Shown here: piece after piece, positions 45,820 to 57,493 of the stretch | How the letters are laid out: every line of letters starts with the position of its first letter | Numbering within the stretch: the stretch's first letter is position 1 | NCBI GenBank assembly: GCA_018241505.1 | Contig: JAFEDS010000004.1 | Coordinates: 124,001-188,000, forward strand | Reading direction: 5' to 3' | From: Pseudomonadota bacterium | GTDB taxonomy: Bacteria > Pseudomonadota > Gammaproteobacteria > Steroidobacterales > Steroidobacteraceae | DNA: 64,000 nt | Made by a program: the position numbers and the translations under genes | Notes under the pieces: generated by a model | Database searches by the model: none | What the model was told of the DNA's origin: nothing | What the model saw: only the letters and a program-made list of their open reading frames with translations

Positions 45820-47673
45820 ATGCCCATCCGTGTCCTCCCCAACGAGCTCGTTGACCAGATTGCCGCAGGCGAGGTCATCGAGCGCGCGGCTTCGGTGGTG
45901 AAAGAGCTCGTTGAGAACAGCTTGGACGCCGGCTCCCATCGCATCGAGATCGATATTGAGCGCGGCGGCGTTGGATTGATACGGGTGCGCGATGACGGTG
46001 GCGGAATTTCTGCGGAAGAGCTGCCCATTGCCATATCCCGTCACGCCACGAGCAAGATCGCGTCCTTGGACGACCTCGAAGCGATCACGACGCTCGGCTT
46101 CCGTGGTGAAGCTCTACCTTCAATAGGATCGGTTTCACGTTTGCGCGTGGCGTCTCATCCAACAGGAGCGCCTCACGCTTCTGAGATCCACGTCGATGGT
46201 GGCGCCGTAAAGGAAGTTCGGCCGTGTGCCCACCCGAACGGTACGACAATTGAAGTACGAGATTTGTTTTTCAACGTGCCGGCGCGACGGAAGTTCGTGC
46301 GCAGTGACGCGACGGAACTGGGCCACATCGCGCGCCTGGCCGAGCGGATCGCACTGTCCCGTTTCGACGTCGGCTTTCGACTTCGCAGCGGCGAGCGTGT
46401 GTTGCTCGATGTGCAGGCAGCAAAGGAGGGCATCGACGAAGGCCGATTGGGGCAGATACTCGGTAAGGACTTTCTCGTGCGCTCGGTGCCGATAGAGCAT
46501 CACGCGGGACCGGTTGAGATTGCCGGTTGGGTGGGCCTGCCCACGGCGTCACGGGGACAACCGGATCAACAGTTCTGGTTCGTCAACGGCCGTGCCGTAC
46601 GCGACAAACTGTTGATGAATGCCGTCCGTGTTGCCTACCGCGACGTGCTGTATGGCGGCCGGCATCCTGCGTATGTCCTGTATTTGACAATCGATCCGAA
46701 ACTGGTGGATGTGAACGCGCATCCTCAAAAGCTGGAAGTGCGGTTCAGGGACAGTCGCCAGATACATGAGTTTGTGTTCCGGGCAATCGAGCGTGTGTTG
46801 GCCAACACGAAGCCGGATGCCGCGGCCACGCCCGCCGCCGTCGCGGGTTTTGTCTCGGGCGGACAAAATGGTAGCGGCAAATATGGTGGCGGCAGCCAGT
46901 ACGGCGGTGGGGCCAGCGGTTACAACAGCGGCGTTGCCTCGGGCGGCCAATACAGCGCCCCGCTTCCGTTCTACCAGGCGTCACGCGATCCCTGGGCCGT
47001 TGAAACCGCCGTGCGTAATGCCGCCGTGTCGGAACCGGGAACGGCTTTCGACAACCTGTCCAACCGAGCCCAAAGTCCAGGTTCGGGTGATCATCCGTTG
47101 GGCGTGGCGTTAGCCCAACTCCACGGCATCTACATTCTGTCGCAAACCCGTGATGGGTTGGTTCTAGTCGACATGCACGCGGGCCATGAGCGCGTCCTCT
47201 ACGAGCAGCTCAAAGCCGCCCACGCGGCGTCGGCGCCAGCGTCTCAGCAATTGCTGGAGCCCATTGTCGTGGAGCTGAAACCTCACGAGCTGGAAGCCAT
47301 TCTCGAAAGCCGGGACGACTGGGAGAAGGCGGGTTTTGAGCTGGACGCGCTGGGGTCCACGCGCCTGGCGCTACGGCGGGTGCCGGCGCTCCTGACGGGA
47401 CAGAACGTCGGAGAGATCGTTACTTCAGTCGTTCGAGATATGGAAACTGATGTGCACGGCCACCATCTGGATGGCGCGGCGGACAAGTTCCTGGGGACGT
47501 TGGCGTGCCGGACGGCGATTCATGCGCATCGCCGGCTCACCGTCCCTGAGATGAATTCGCTTTTGCGACAGATGGAATCTACGGACAGGGCTAATCAGTG
47601 CAATCACGGTAGACCGACTTGGACCCGATTATCGTTACCCGAGCTAGACCAGCTATTTCTGCGGGGCCGTTGA
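45820..47673 (+). CDS. mutL: DNA mismatch repair protein MutL
   Basis: The N-terminal GHKL ATPase has ELVENSLDAGSHRIEID, VRDDGGGI and TLGFRGEALPSIGSV. A Gly/Ser/Tyr-rich linker (about residues 345-385) joins it to the dimerisation domain. The C-terminal part has DMHAGHERVLYE, matching the DxHA-x2-E-x4-E endonuclease motif, and CNHGRPT. It is therefore probably an endonuclease-type MutL as in Pseudomonas, not the E. coli MutH-dependent type. Its stop overlaps the miaA start. Confidence 0.96.
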   Translation: MPIRVLPNELVDQIAAGEVIERAASVVKELVENSLDAGSHRIEIDIERGGVGLIRVRDDGGGISAEELPIAISRHATSKIASLDDLEAITTLGFRGEALPSIGSVSRLRVASHPTGAPHASEIHVDGGAVKEVRPCAHPNGTTIEVRDLFFNVPARRKFVRSDATELGHIARLAERIALSRFDVGFRLRSGERVLLDVQAAKEGIDEGRLGQILGKDFLVRSVPIEHHAGPVEIAGWVGLPTASRGQPDQQFWFVNGRAVRDKLLMNAVRVAYRDVLYGGRHPAYVLYLTIDPKLVDVNAHPQKLEVRFRDSRQIHEFVFRAIERVLANTKPDAAATPAAVAGFVSGGQNGSGKYGGGSQYGGGASGYNSGVASGGQYSAPLPFYQASRDPWAVETAVRNAAVSEPGTAFDNLSNRAQSPGSGDHPLGVALAQLHGIYILSQTRDGLVLVDMHAGHERVLYEQLKAAHAASAPASQQLLEPIVVELKPHELEAILESRDDWEKAGFELDALGSTRLALRRVPALLTGQNVGEIVTSVVRDMETDVHGHHLDGAADKFLGTLACRTAIHAHRRLTVPEMNSLLRQMESTDRANQCNHGRPTWTRLSLPELDQLFLRGR

Positions 47674-48644
47674 TGTCCGTCCCCGGCGGGCGGCCCGGGC
47701 AAGGCGAAAAACTGCCGGTTTTTGTCCTGACAGGACCCACGGGAGCCGGCAAGAGCGGGTGGGCCGAACGCCTCGCGGAAAGTGCTCCGGTCGAGATCGT
47801 CAGCGTGGACTCGGCTCTCGTCTACCGCGGAATGGACATTGGCAGCGCCAAGCCCGATCGCCAACTACGGCGCAGGTTGCCGCACCATCTCATTGATATC
47901 TGTGAGCCCACGGAGAGCTACTCGGCCGGCCGGTTCGTTGCGGACGCCACGGCGGCGATCGAGGCGGTCCACGCGCGCAGCAAGGTGCCGCTGCTCGTTG
48001 GCGGCACGATGCTCTATTTGCGTGCACTACTCCACGGCCTGGCGCAGTTGCCGGAAGCTTCGCCGGACATACGTCGCGAGATCGACGAGCGTGCGGCCCG
48101 CGAGGGTTGGTCATCCCTCCACGCGGAGCTGGCGCGGCTGGACCCCGCGGCGGCGGCCCGGATCAGCCGTGCGGATCCGCAGCGGATTCAGAGAGCACTC
48201 GAAGTTTGTTACATGACCGGCCGTCCCATTTCGGAGTTGCAGCGTGACACTGTCAGCCCGTTGAAAGGTTGTCCGGTGCATTCCTGGGCGTTGTCACCTG
48301 AGCGGTCCGTGTTGCACCAGCGCCTGGAAACCCGCTTTCACAGCATGCTGACAGCAGGATTCCTGGATGAGGTGCGGTCGTTGCGCGCGCGAGGTGACCT
48401 TAACGCACGATATTCCTCCATGCGCGCCGTCGGATACCGACAGCTCTGGGGACACCTGGAGGGTGAGTATGATCTGGCGGAAGCCACGCGCCGCGCCATT
48501 ATCGCAACGCGCCAGCTTGCCAAACGACAGCTCACGTGGCTGCGTTCTGAACGGTCGCTCGAGTGGCTCGATCCGGACATATCATCGTCACAAGCGTCGT
48601 GGAATCGCGACGTGAGTCAGAACCTTCGAGAGCTTGGGCTTTGA
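47673..48644 (+). CDS. miaA: tRNA dimethylallyltransferase
   Basis: MiaA adds a dimethylallyl group to A37 of tRNAs that read UNN codons. The P-loop is LTGPTGAGKSGWAERLAE, followed by SVDSALVYRGMDIGSAKP, GGTMLYLRAL and the QLAKRQLTWLR C-terminal motif. I start it at ATG 47673, overlapping the mutL stop (TGATG); the in-frame upstream ATG lies inside mutL. Confidence 0.96.
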   Translation: MSVPGGRPGQGEKLPVFVLTGPTGAGKSGWAERLAESAPVEIVSVDSALVYRGMDIGSAKPDRQLRRRLPHHLIDICEPTESYSAGRFVADATAAIEAVHARSKVPLLVGGTMLYLRALLHGLAQLPEASPDIRREIDERAAREGWSSLHAELARLDPAAAARISRADPQRIQRALEVCYMTGRPISELQRDTVSPLKGCPVHSWALSPERSVLHQRLETRFHSMLTAGFLDEVRSLRARGDLNARYSSMRAVGYRQLWGHLEGEYDLAEATRRAIIATRQLAKRQLTWLRSERSLEWLDPDISSSQASWNRDVSQNLRELGL

Positions 48645-48675
48645 AGGAAACCGCATGTTAAGATGCGCGTACGGT

Positions 48676-48694
48676 CCCTCGCTGACCGCGAGGG
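48676..48694 (+). other. Hairpin in the miaA-hfq gap
   Basis: CCCTCGC (48676-48682) pairs with GCGAGGG (48688-48694) around TGACC, in the 142-base gap before hfq. It may be the miaA 3' end or part of an hfq leader. No T-run follows. Confidence 0.4.
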
Positions 48695-48786
48695 CACGGA
48701 GTTTGCTGAATCGCGGGACAGGGAAGTTCGCTTGCGATTCTTTTTCGAACAATTAGAAGCTGTGTGTGGAAAACAAGGAGAACCCG

Positions 48787-49044
48787 ATGGCCAAAGGCCA
48801 ATCGTTGCAAGACCCCTTTCTGAATGCATTACGCAAGGAGCGGGTCCCCGTCTCGATCTATCTCGTCAACGGCATCAAGTTGCAGGGCCAGATCGACTCG
48901 TTCGATCAATTTGTCGTCCTGTTGAAAAACAGCGTCAGTCAGATGGTCTACAAGCACGCCATCTCAACGGTCGTTCCGGCCCGCAATGTGCGGCTGGCGT
49001 CCGAGGAAGGTGGCGCCGTGCCGGAGACGACCCCCGCCGAATGA
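48787..49044 (+). CDS. hfq: RNA chaperone Hfq
   Basis: The 85-residue protein begins [46 protein letters not shown] (shown here in outline) with the Sm1 motif, and its Sm2 motif is [18 protein letters not shown] precedes ATG 48787 at the right distance; GTG 48766 is a poorer start. The C-terminal tail is short and acidic ([11 protein letters not shown]). It anneals small RNAs to mRNAs. Confidence 0.97.
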   Translation: MAKGQSLQDPFLNALRKERVPVSIYLVNGIKLQGQIDSFDQFVVLLKNSVSQMVYKHAISTVVPARNVRLASEEGGAVPETTPAE

Positions 49045-49072
49045 GCCTCGATCGTAGTCGGACCGCCAGCCC

Positions 49073-50428
49073 GTGAAGAGCTTCGAGCGCCCCCGCACGG
49101 GTGAGCGCGCGGTGCTCGTGCGCCTCGGGCTGGGAACACCGGTCGACTCTGAAGACCTGCAGGAATTCCGGGCGCTCGCAACTTCCGCGGGCGCCATTCC
49201 CGTTGCCACCGTAACAGGCCGCCGCGATCGTCCCGATCCGCGGTACTTCATGGGTAGCGGCAAGGCTGAGGAGTTGCGTGCGGCCGCGGAAGTCCACGAG
49301 GCAGAAGTTGTACTCGTGGATCACGCGTTGTCGCCGAGTCAGGAACGCAACCTGGAGAAGTTGGTCGGGCGGCGCGTACTGGATCGCAACGGCCTGATAC
49401 TCGATATTTTCGCGCAGCGTGCGCGCAGCTTCGAAGGCAAATTGCAAGTCGAGCTCGCGCAACTGAAGCACATCAGCACGCGCCTGGTGCGCGGCTGGAC
49501 CCACCTGGAGCGGCAAAAAGGCGGTATCGGCATGCGCGGGCCCGGCGAAACGCAGCTCGAGACCGACCGGCGCCTCATCGGCCAGCGCGTCAAGGTGCTG
49601 ACCAAACGCCTCGAGAAGATCACCCGGCAACGGGACACCGGCCGCCAGGCGCGCGCCGAGATCCCCGTGCCGTCACTGGCGCTCGTGGGTTATACCAACG
49701 CCGGCAAGTCCACCTTGTTTCGTTCCTGGACGGGTGCCGATGCGTATGTCGCCGACCAGTTGTTTGCGACGCTCGATCCGACCGTGCGCCGTATAACATT
49801 GCCCGGTGGAACGCTGGTGGTGGCGGCGGACACTGTTGGTTTCATTCGCGAGCTGCCGCACGAGTTGGTCGCTGCGTTTCAATCAACACTCACGGAAGCC
49901 CGTGAGGCAACCTTGCTGCTGCATGTCATCGATGCGAGCGACGCGCGCCGCGACGAGCACATTGCACAAGTGGATGCCGTGCTCGCACAGATCGGCGCCG
50001 AGCGCATTCCGCAAATCCTCGTCTACAACAAGATCGATCGCCTCGAAGCGCAGCCGCGCATCGACCGCAATGCCAACGGCCAGGCGGGGGCGGTGTGGAT
50101 TTCGGCCGAGCGGCGCCTGGGTCTCGACCTCCTGGCGGACGCGGTCGCCGAGCGGCTCACGCGTTTTGCCCGCAAAGCCCGGATCCGGATTCAGCCGAGC
50201 GCGGGAGCCGTGCGCTCCCGGCTCTATGCCGCCAAGGCCGTTCGCGAGGAGAAAGCGGCGGATGATGGTTCGATCGAGCTGGTAGTCGAGCTGCCGGACG
50301 TGGAGCTGATCGCCCTGGCGCGTGCGCCGGGGGTGCAAATCCTGCAAGCGCCGGAAGATGCGCCTTGTGCCCCCGGGACGCCGTACCTACAATCGACGCC
50401 CGTTTCGGGGCCGAAGCACGCCTCATGA
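49073..50428 (+). CDS. hflX: Ribosome-associated GTPase HflX
   Basis: The 451-residue protein has the HflX N-terminal domain (PRYFMGSGKAEEL, VLDRNGLILDIFAQRARSFEGKLQVELAQL), GGIGMRGPGETQLETDRR, and a G domain with GYTNAGKSTLF, DTVGFIRELP and NKID. HflX rescues stalled ribosomes under stress. GTG 49073 is the start. It lies between hfq and hflK as in E. coli. Confidence 0.95.
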   Translation: MKSFERPRTGERAVLVRLGLGTPVDSEDLQEFRALATSAGAIPVATVTGRRDRPDPRYFMGSGKAEELRAAAEVHEAEVVLVDHALSPSQERNLEKLVGRRVLDRNGLILDIFAQRARSFEGKLQVELAQLKHISTRLVRGWTHLERQKGGIGMRGPGETQLETDRRLIGQRVKVLTKRLEKITRQRDTGRQARAEIPVPSLALVGYTNAGKSTLFRSWTGADAYVADQLFATLDPTVRRITLPGGTLVVAADTVGFIRELPHELVAAFQSTLTEAREATLLLHVIDASDARRDEHIAQVDAVLAQIGAERIPQILVYNKIDRLEAQPRIDRNANGQAGAVWISAERRLGLDLLADAVAERLTRFARKARIRIQPSAGAVRSRLYAAKAVREEKAADDGSIELVVELPDVELIALARAPGVQILQAPEDAPCAPGTPYLQSTPVSGPKHAS

Positions 50429-50441
50429 GCAATTTCATCTA

Positions 50442-51590
50442 ATGGCGTGGAATCAACCAGGTCAGAATAATCCTTGGGGCCGCCGCCCCGGCGGTCAGGG
50501 CAACGGTCCGGACCTCGATGAGCGGGTAAAAAGCTGGCAGCGCCGCCTGGAATCGCTGTTCCGGCCCGGTGGCGGGCGCGGCGGTGAGGGCCGCTCGGTC
50601 TTCATTCTAGTCGGCGTCGTGGCGCTGGCGCTCTGGCTGGCCAGTGGCATATTTCAGATCAAGGCGGCCGAGCAGGGCGTGATCCTGCGATTCGGCAAGC
50701 TCGTGGACATCCGCCAGCAGGGCGCCGGCTGGCGCTGGCCCTGGCCGATTGAGCAGCTAGTCAAGGTCAATGTCGCCAGCATCCAGTCGAGCGAATACAA
50801 GTCCAAGGTCCTCACCTCGGATGTGAACCTCGTGGAGCTGCGGTTCGCTGTCCAATACCAGCTCACCGACCCCCAGAAGGTGCTGTTCCAGGTGAAGGAC
50901 CCCGAAGCGACGCTGAGTGAAGTCAGCGAAATGGCCATCCGCGAGGTGGTGGGGCGCAGCGAGCTGGACAACGTGCTCGTCGGCAAGACCCGCCCGGAAA
51001 TCACGCGGCGCACGAAAGAGCTCATCCAGAAGACCCTGGACGCCTACAACACCGGCATCACGATCACGACGGTGAACCTCACGGATGTGCAGGTTCCCGA
51101 GGCCGTCATTCCGTCCCAACGCGATGCCAACAAGGCCCTCGCCGACCAGGAGCGCTTCGTCAAGGAGTCGCAGGCGTACGCCAACAGCATCATTCCCGTG
51201 GCGCAAGGTGCCGCTGCCCGCATGCAGCAGGATGCGGAAGCCTACAAGGCCCAGGTGACCGCGATTGCGGAAGGCCAGGCAGCTCGCTTCTCGGAGCTCG
51301 AGCAGGCCTACGCACAGGCGCCTGAAGTAACGCGCAAGCGGTTGTACATGGACACCATCGAGAACGTGTTGACACGCGCTCACAAGGTGTTGATTGACAC
51401 CAAGCAGGGCGGTTCCGGCGGCAACATGTTGTACCTGCCGCTCGACAAGCTGTTGGAGAAGGCGAACACCCGTGAGGATAACACGCCGACCACGGTGATT
51501 TCCGGACGCGATGACAGCGGCAGCGCGTCCGCGTCGAAGCAGGAGCCGGATTCGGTGACTGTCGAGGCACGTGCAAGGGGAGATCGCTGA
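50442..51590 (+). CDS. hflK: FtsH protease modulator HflK
   Basis: HflK has a Gly/Pro-rich cytoplasmic N terminus (MAWNQPGQNNPWGRRPGG), a membrane helix (VFILVGVVALALWLASGIF), and an SPFH/band-7 domain (AEQGVILRFGKLVDIRQQGAGWRWPWP). With HflC it forms a large periplasmic-side cage around FtsH. ATG 50442 is chosen; longer readings translate the hflX end. Its stop overlaps the hflC start. Confidence 0.95.
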   Translation: MAWNQPGQNNPWGRRPGGQGNGPDLDERVKSWQRRLESLFRPGGGRGGEGRSVFILVGVVALALWLASGIFQIKAAEQGVILRFGKLVDIRQQGAGWRWPWPIEQLVKVNVASIQSSEYKSKVLTSDVNLVELRFAVQYQLTDPQKVLFQVKDPEATLSEVSEMAIREVVGRSELDNVLVGKTRPEITRRTKELIQKTLDAYNTGITITTVNLTDVQVPEAVIPSQRDANKALADQERFVKESQAYANSIIPVAQGAAARMQQDAEAYKAQVTAIAEGQAARFSELEQAYAQAPEVTRKRLYMDTIENVLTRAHKVLIDTKQGGSGGNMLYLPLDKLLEKANTREDNTPTTVISGRDDSGSASASKQEPDSVTVEARARGDR

Positions 51591-52459
51591 TGCCCTCGCG
51601 TGTGGCTCCCATCGTCGTTGTCATCGTGGCGTTGCTGATTGCGTTGACGGCACCGTTCACCGTGAACCAGGCACAGGTGGCGATCCGGACCGAATTCGGC
51701 GCAATCATGGGTATCTACACCGAGCCGGGGTTGCATTGGAAATGGCCCTGGGACCAGGTTGTGAAGTTTGATCGCCGCGTGCTGTCCCTGTCGTACACGG
51801 GTGAGACCTTTCTCACCAATGACAACCGTGGCTTGATTGTCGACTTCTACGTCAAGTGGAAGGTCAACAATGCGTCGCGCTACTTCCAGGCGACGGGCGG
51901 CCGCGAGGACTTCGCCGGCGAGCGCATCGCCGAGATTGTCAAGGACGGCATCAAGAGTGTCGTTGCCCAGCGCACGCTCGAGCAGATCGTGTCCGCCGAT
52001 CGTGCGGCCGTGACGGAGGAAATGATCGGCCAGGCAACGCGCAACGTGTCCGGTCTCGGTGTGGACCTGGTGGATGTGCGCGTTCAGCGCATCGACCTGC
52101 CCGATGATGTGGCCACCCGCGTTTACGAGAGCATGAAGCAGAACTTCGTGAAGATCGCGAGCAAGCTGCGCGCCGAAGGCCAGAGTGCCAGTGTCCGGAT
52201 TCGCGCCGCTGCCGAGCGCTCCCGAACTGAAATACTCGCCGATGCCGAGCGCGATGCACTGCGTGTCCGCGGTGATGGCGATGCCGCGGCGACGCAAATT
52301 TACGCGAAAGCCTACTCCAAGAACCCCGAGTTCTACGCTCTGTACCGCAGCTTGCAGGCGTATGAGCGCTCGTTGGGTAAGGACGGCGATCTGCTGGTCA
52401 TCTCGCCGGACGGCGAGTTCTTCAAATATCTGAAGGATCCCAGCCCGGGCAAGCGCTGA
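51590..52459 (+). CDS. hflC: FtsH protease modulator HflC
   Basis: The 289-residue SPFH protein has an N-terminal membrane helix (APIVVVIVALLIALTAPFTVN) and a band-7 domain (VAIRTEFGAIMGIYTEPGLHWKWPW), ending in YALYRSLQAYERSL and SPDGEFFKYL typical of HflC. It starts at ATG 51590 in the hflK stop (TGATG). Confidence 0.95.
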   Translation: MPSRVAPIVVVIVALLIALTAPFTVNQAQVAIRTEFGAIMGIYTEPGLHWKWPWDQVVKFDRRVLSLSYTGETFLTNDNRGLIVDFYVKWKVNNASRYFQATGGREDFAGERIAEIVKDGIKSVVAQRTLEQIVSADRAAVTEEMIGQATRNVSGLGVDLVDVRVQRIDLPDDVATRVYESMKQNFVKIASKLRAEGQSASVRIRAAAERSRTEILADAERDALRVRGDGDAAATQIYAKAYSKNPEFYALYRSLQAYERSLGKDGDLLVISPDGEFFKYLKDPSPGKR

Positions 52460-52475
52460 GGGCTGAAATACTCGC

Positions 52476-52670
52476 GTGTCCGTGAATTTCTCCGACCTGC
52501 TCGCCGCCCTGGCGCTATTCTTCGTGTTCGAGGGAATCGCCCCGTTTCTGCATCCGCGTGGCGTCAAGCGCGCCTTTGCGCGGCTGCTGGACGTAACCGA
52601 TCGCGAGTTGCGGATCGCGGGGCTGGGAAGCATGCTGGTTGGGGTGATCCTGTTGTTTCTCGTTCGCTAA
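52476..52670 (+). CDS. DUF2065 (YjeT-type) small membrane protein
   Basis: The 64-residue protein has two membrane helices (LAALALFFVFEGIAPFL and GLGSMLVGVILLFLV) separated by a basic loop. This is the DUF2065 family commonly found between hflC and purA. GTG 52476 is the start. Function unknown. Confidence 0.9.
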   Translation: MSVNFSDLLAALALFFVFEGIAPFLHPRGVKRAFARLLDVTDRELRIAGLGSMLVGVILLFLVR

Positions 52671-55588
<2,918 letters not shown>

Positions 55589-56869
55589 TTGCGCGATGCG
55601 CTCCGTTGCCGGCGGATGCGAGTAGTAGAACGTGGAGTAGAGCGGGTCAGGGGTGAGAGTCGTGGCATTATCCCGGTACAGCTTGACGAGCGCAGTCGCC
55701 AGATCAGCGGCACTGGCGTGGTTTGCTGCAAACGCATCAGCTTCAAACTCGTGGCGTCGCGACCATAACGAGCCCAGCGGGGTCGCGAAGAACCCGAATG
55801 CGGGCATCACAAACATGAACAGCAGGAGCGCGGCGTGCGATGAGGGTACGGCCACGCCGAATGCCGTATAGAACGGTGTTTGTACGGTCAGCCAGCCGAG
55901 CAGCGCCAGGGCTCCCAGCGAGCCGGCCATGGTCACCAACAGCCGCTTGCGCACGTGTTTGAGCTTGAAGTGTCCCAGCTCGTGAGCCAATACCGCCTCC
56001 ACTTCGGAGTGACTGAGCCGTGCCAAAAGGGTGTCGAAAAAGACGATCCGCTTGTGGCGTCCCATCCCGGTAAAATAGGCATTCCCATGCGCTGAGCGGC
56101 GTGAGCCGTCAACGACGAACACACCTTCGGACTCGAAGCCGCAGCGCCGCAGCAGGGCCTCGATCCGCCTGCCGAGCTCCGCATCGGCCAGCGGGGTGAA
56201 CTTGTTGAACCACGGCGCAATGAACGCCGGCCAAGCCCAGGTCATGAGCAACATCAGGCCCATCCACCCCACCCATGCGTACAGCCACCAGAACCGGCCG
56301 GCACGCTCCATCAGTGTCATGGCCGCCAACACCACCGGGCCGCCAATCAACACACCCAACAAACAGCTCTTGGCCAGGTCGGCCAGGAACAGGGCGGCGG
56401 TCATGCGGTTGAAGCCGAAATTCGCCTCGATCCGGAACGTGCGCCACAGGGAAAAGGGCAGGTCGATGATCCCCGTCAGGAGCACGACCGAGAGGATTAC
56501 CAGGGCACCGGTTAAAAGGCCCGGGCCCATGCTGCGTTGCCACAGCGTGTCAATCATGCCAATGACGCCGCCAACCGTAAGGGCGAGCGTCACCAGTACA
56601 TCGACTACCAGCGACTTGCGGCCGAAACGCAGAGTCGCAACGGTGTAGTCGGCCGCCTTCTGATGCTCAGCCAGGGAAACACGGTCGGTGAATTCGGCGG
56701 GTACGCGGTCCCTATGGCCTGTAACGGCGGCGAGTTGGCGGGAAGTGAGCCACAGGCGCAGGACAGTGCCTGCGAGCAGGGTCACTACAAAAATACCGGC
56801 GCACAGGGCAGTCAGAGGGAATGAGCTCATCCCCTCATTATGCCCTGCCGCCCGCGAAGATACGGCGCG

Positions 56870-57022
56870 CTAGGCGCGACGCAGAAAAGTCAGAACTGCC
56901 AGGATCAGAAATACAAAGAACAGCACCTTCGCGACTCCGGCGGCTCCCGCGGCAATACCGCCGAAGCCCAGAATCGCGGCGATGATGGCAATGATGAAAA
57001 ACACGACTGCGTAGTGAAGCAT
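56870..57022 (-). CDS. DUF1328 small membrane protein
   Basis: On the minus strand ATG 57022 opens a 50-residue protein ([16 protein letters not shown]..., [23 protein letters not shown], ending TFLRRA) that matches the YtjA/DUF1328 family of two-helix membrane proteins, often stress induced. GGGAGAGA precedes the start. It is too short for default gene callers in some settings. Confidence 0.88.
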   Translation of the reverse strand: MLHYAVVFFIIAIIAAILGFGGIAAGAAGVAKVLFFVFLILAVLTFLRRA

Positions 57023-57493
57023 TTGGGTTCTCTCCCGCCGCCCGCGATCGATTCGTTGGCGTTGTGTGCCGCATCGTCTCCCGAGCGCCGATTTGACGTT
57101 ATCGGATACGGCCCCGCTGGGTTGTCAGACGGGTCTGACGACGCCCGTGCGGCGCGAATAGCCCCCAGAAGTCCGTAGGCGCCTGCGTACAGACGATATG
57201 TCGCCGCCGTTCATTTCGCGACAGCCCCGCCTGTGTTGCCATCACCCAACGGATGATCAATGGCGGACACAGGCGCGCGGTCATGATTAAATTCGATGGC
57301 GCGATCCAATTAATCCGCTTGAAAGGCAGTTGCTGAAGTGAAAGTTTGAGCCGGGGGTGCCGCTCGCCGAGGGCCGTGTTGTATGTGCGCGACGACGTGC
57401 AACAACGCCGGGCCAAGACATGGGCAATAGGGCTCCGGTGGTTCTTCCAGGCGATTATTTTCAACTATTCAAATATCTGGCGGGGAGAGCAGC
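57023..57493. other. 471-base upstream region of the TonB receptor gene
   Basis: I see no gene here. It includes a GTCAGA/TCTGAC dyad around CGGG (57124-57139) and a GATTAA/TTAATC dyad with a 19-base spacer (57285-57315), either of which could be regulator sites. The last 60 bases become AT-richer (GATTATTTTCAACTATTCAA) and probably hold the receptor promoter. Confidence 0.45.
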
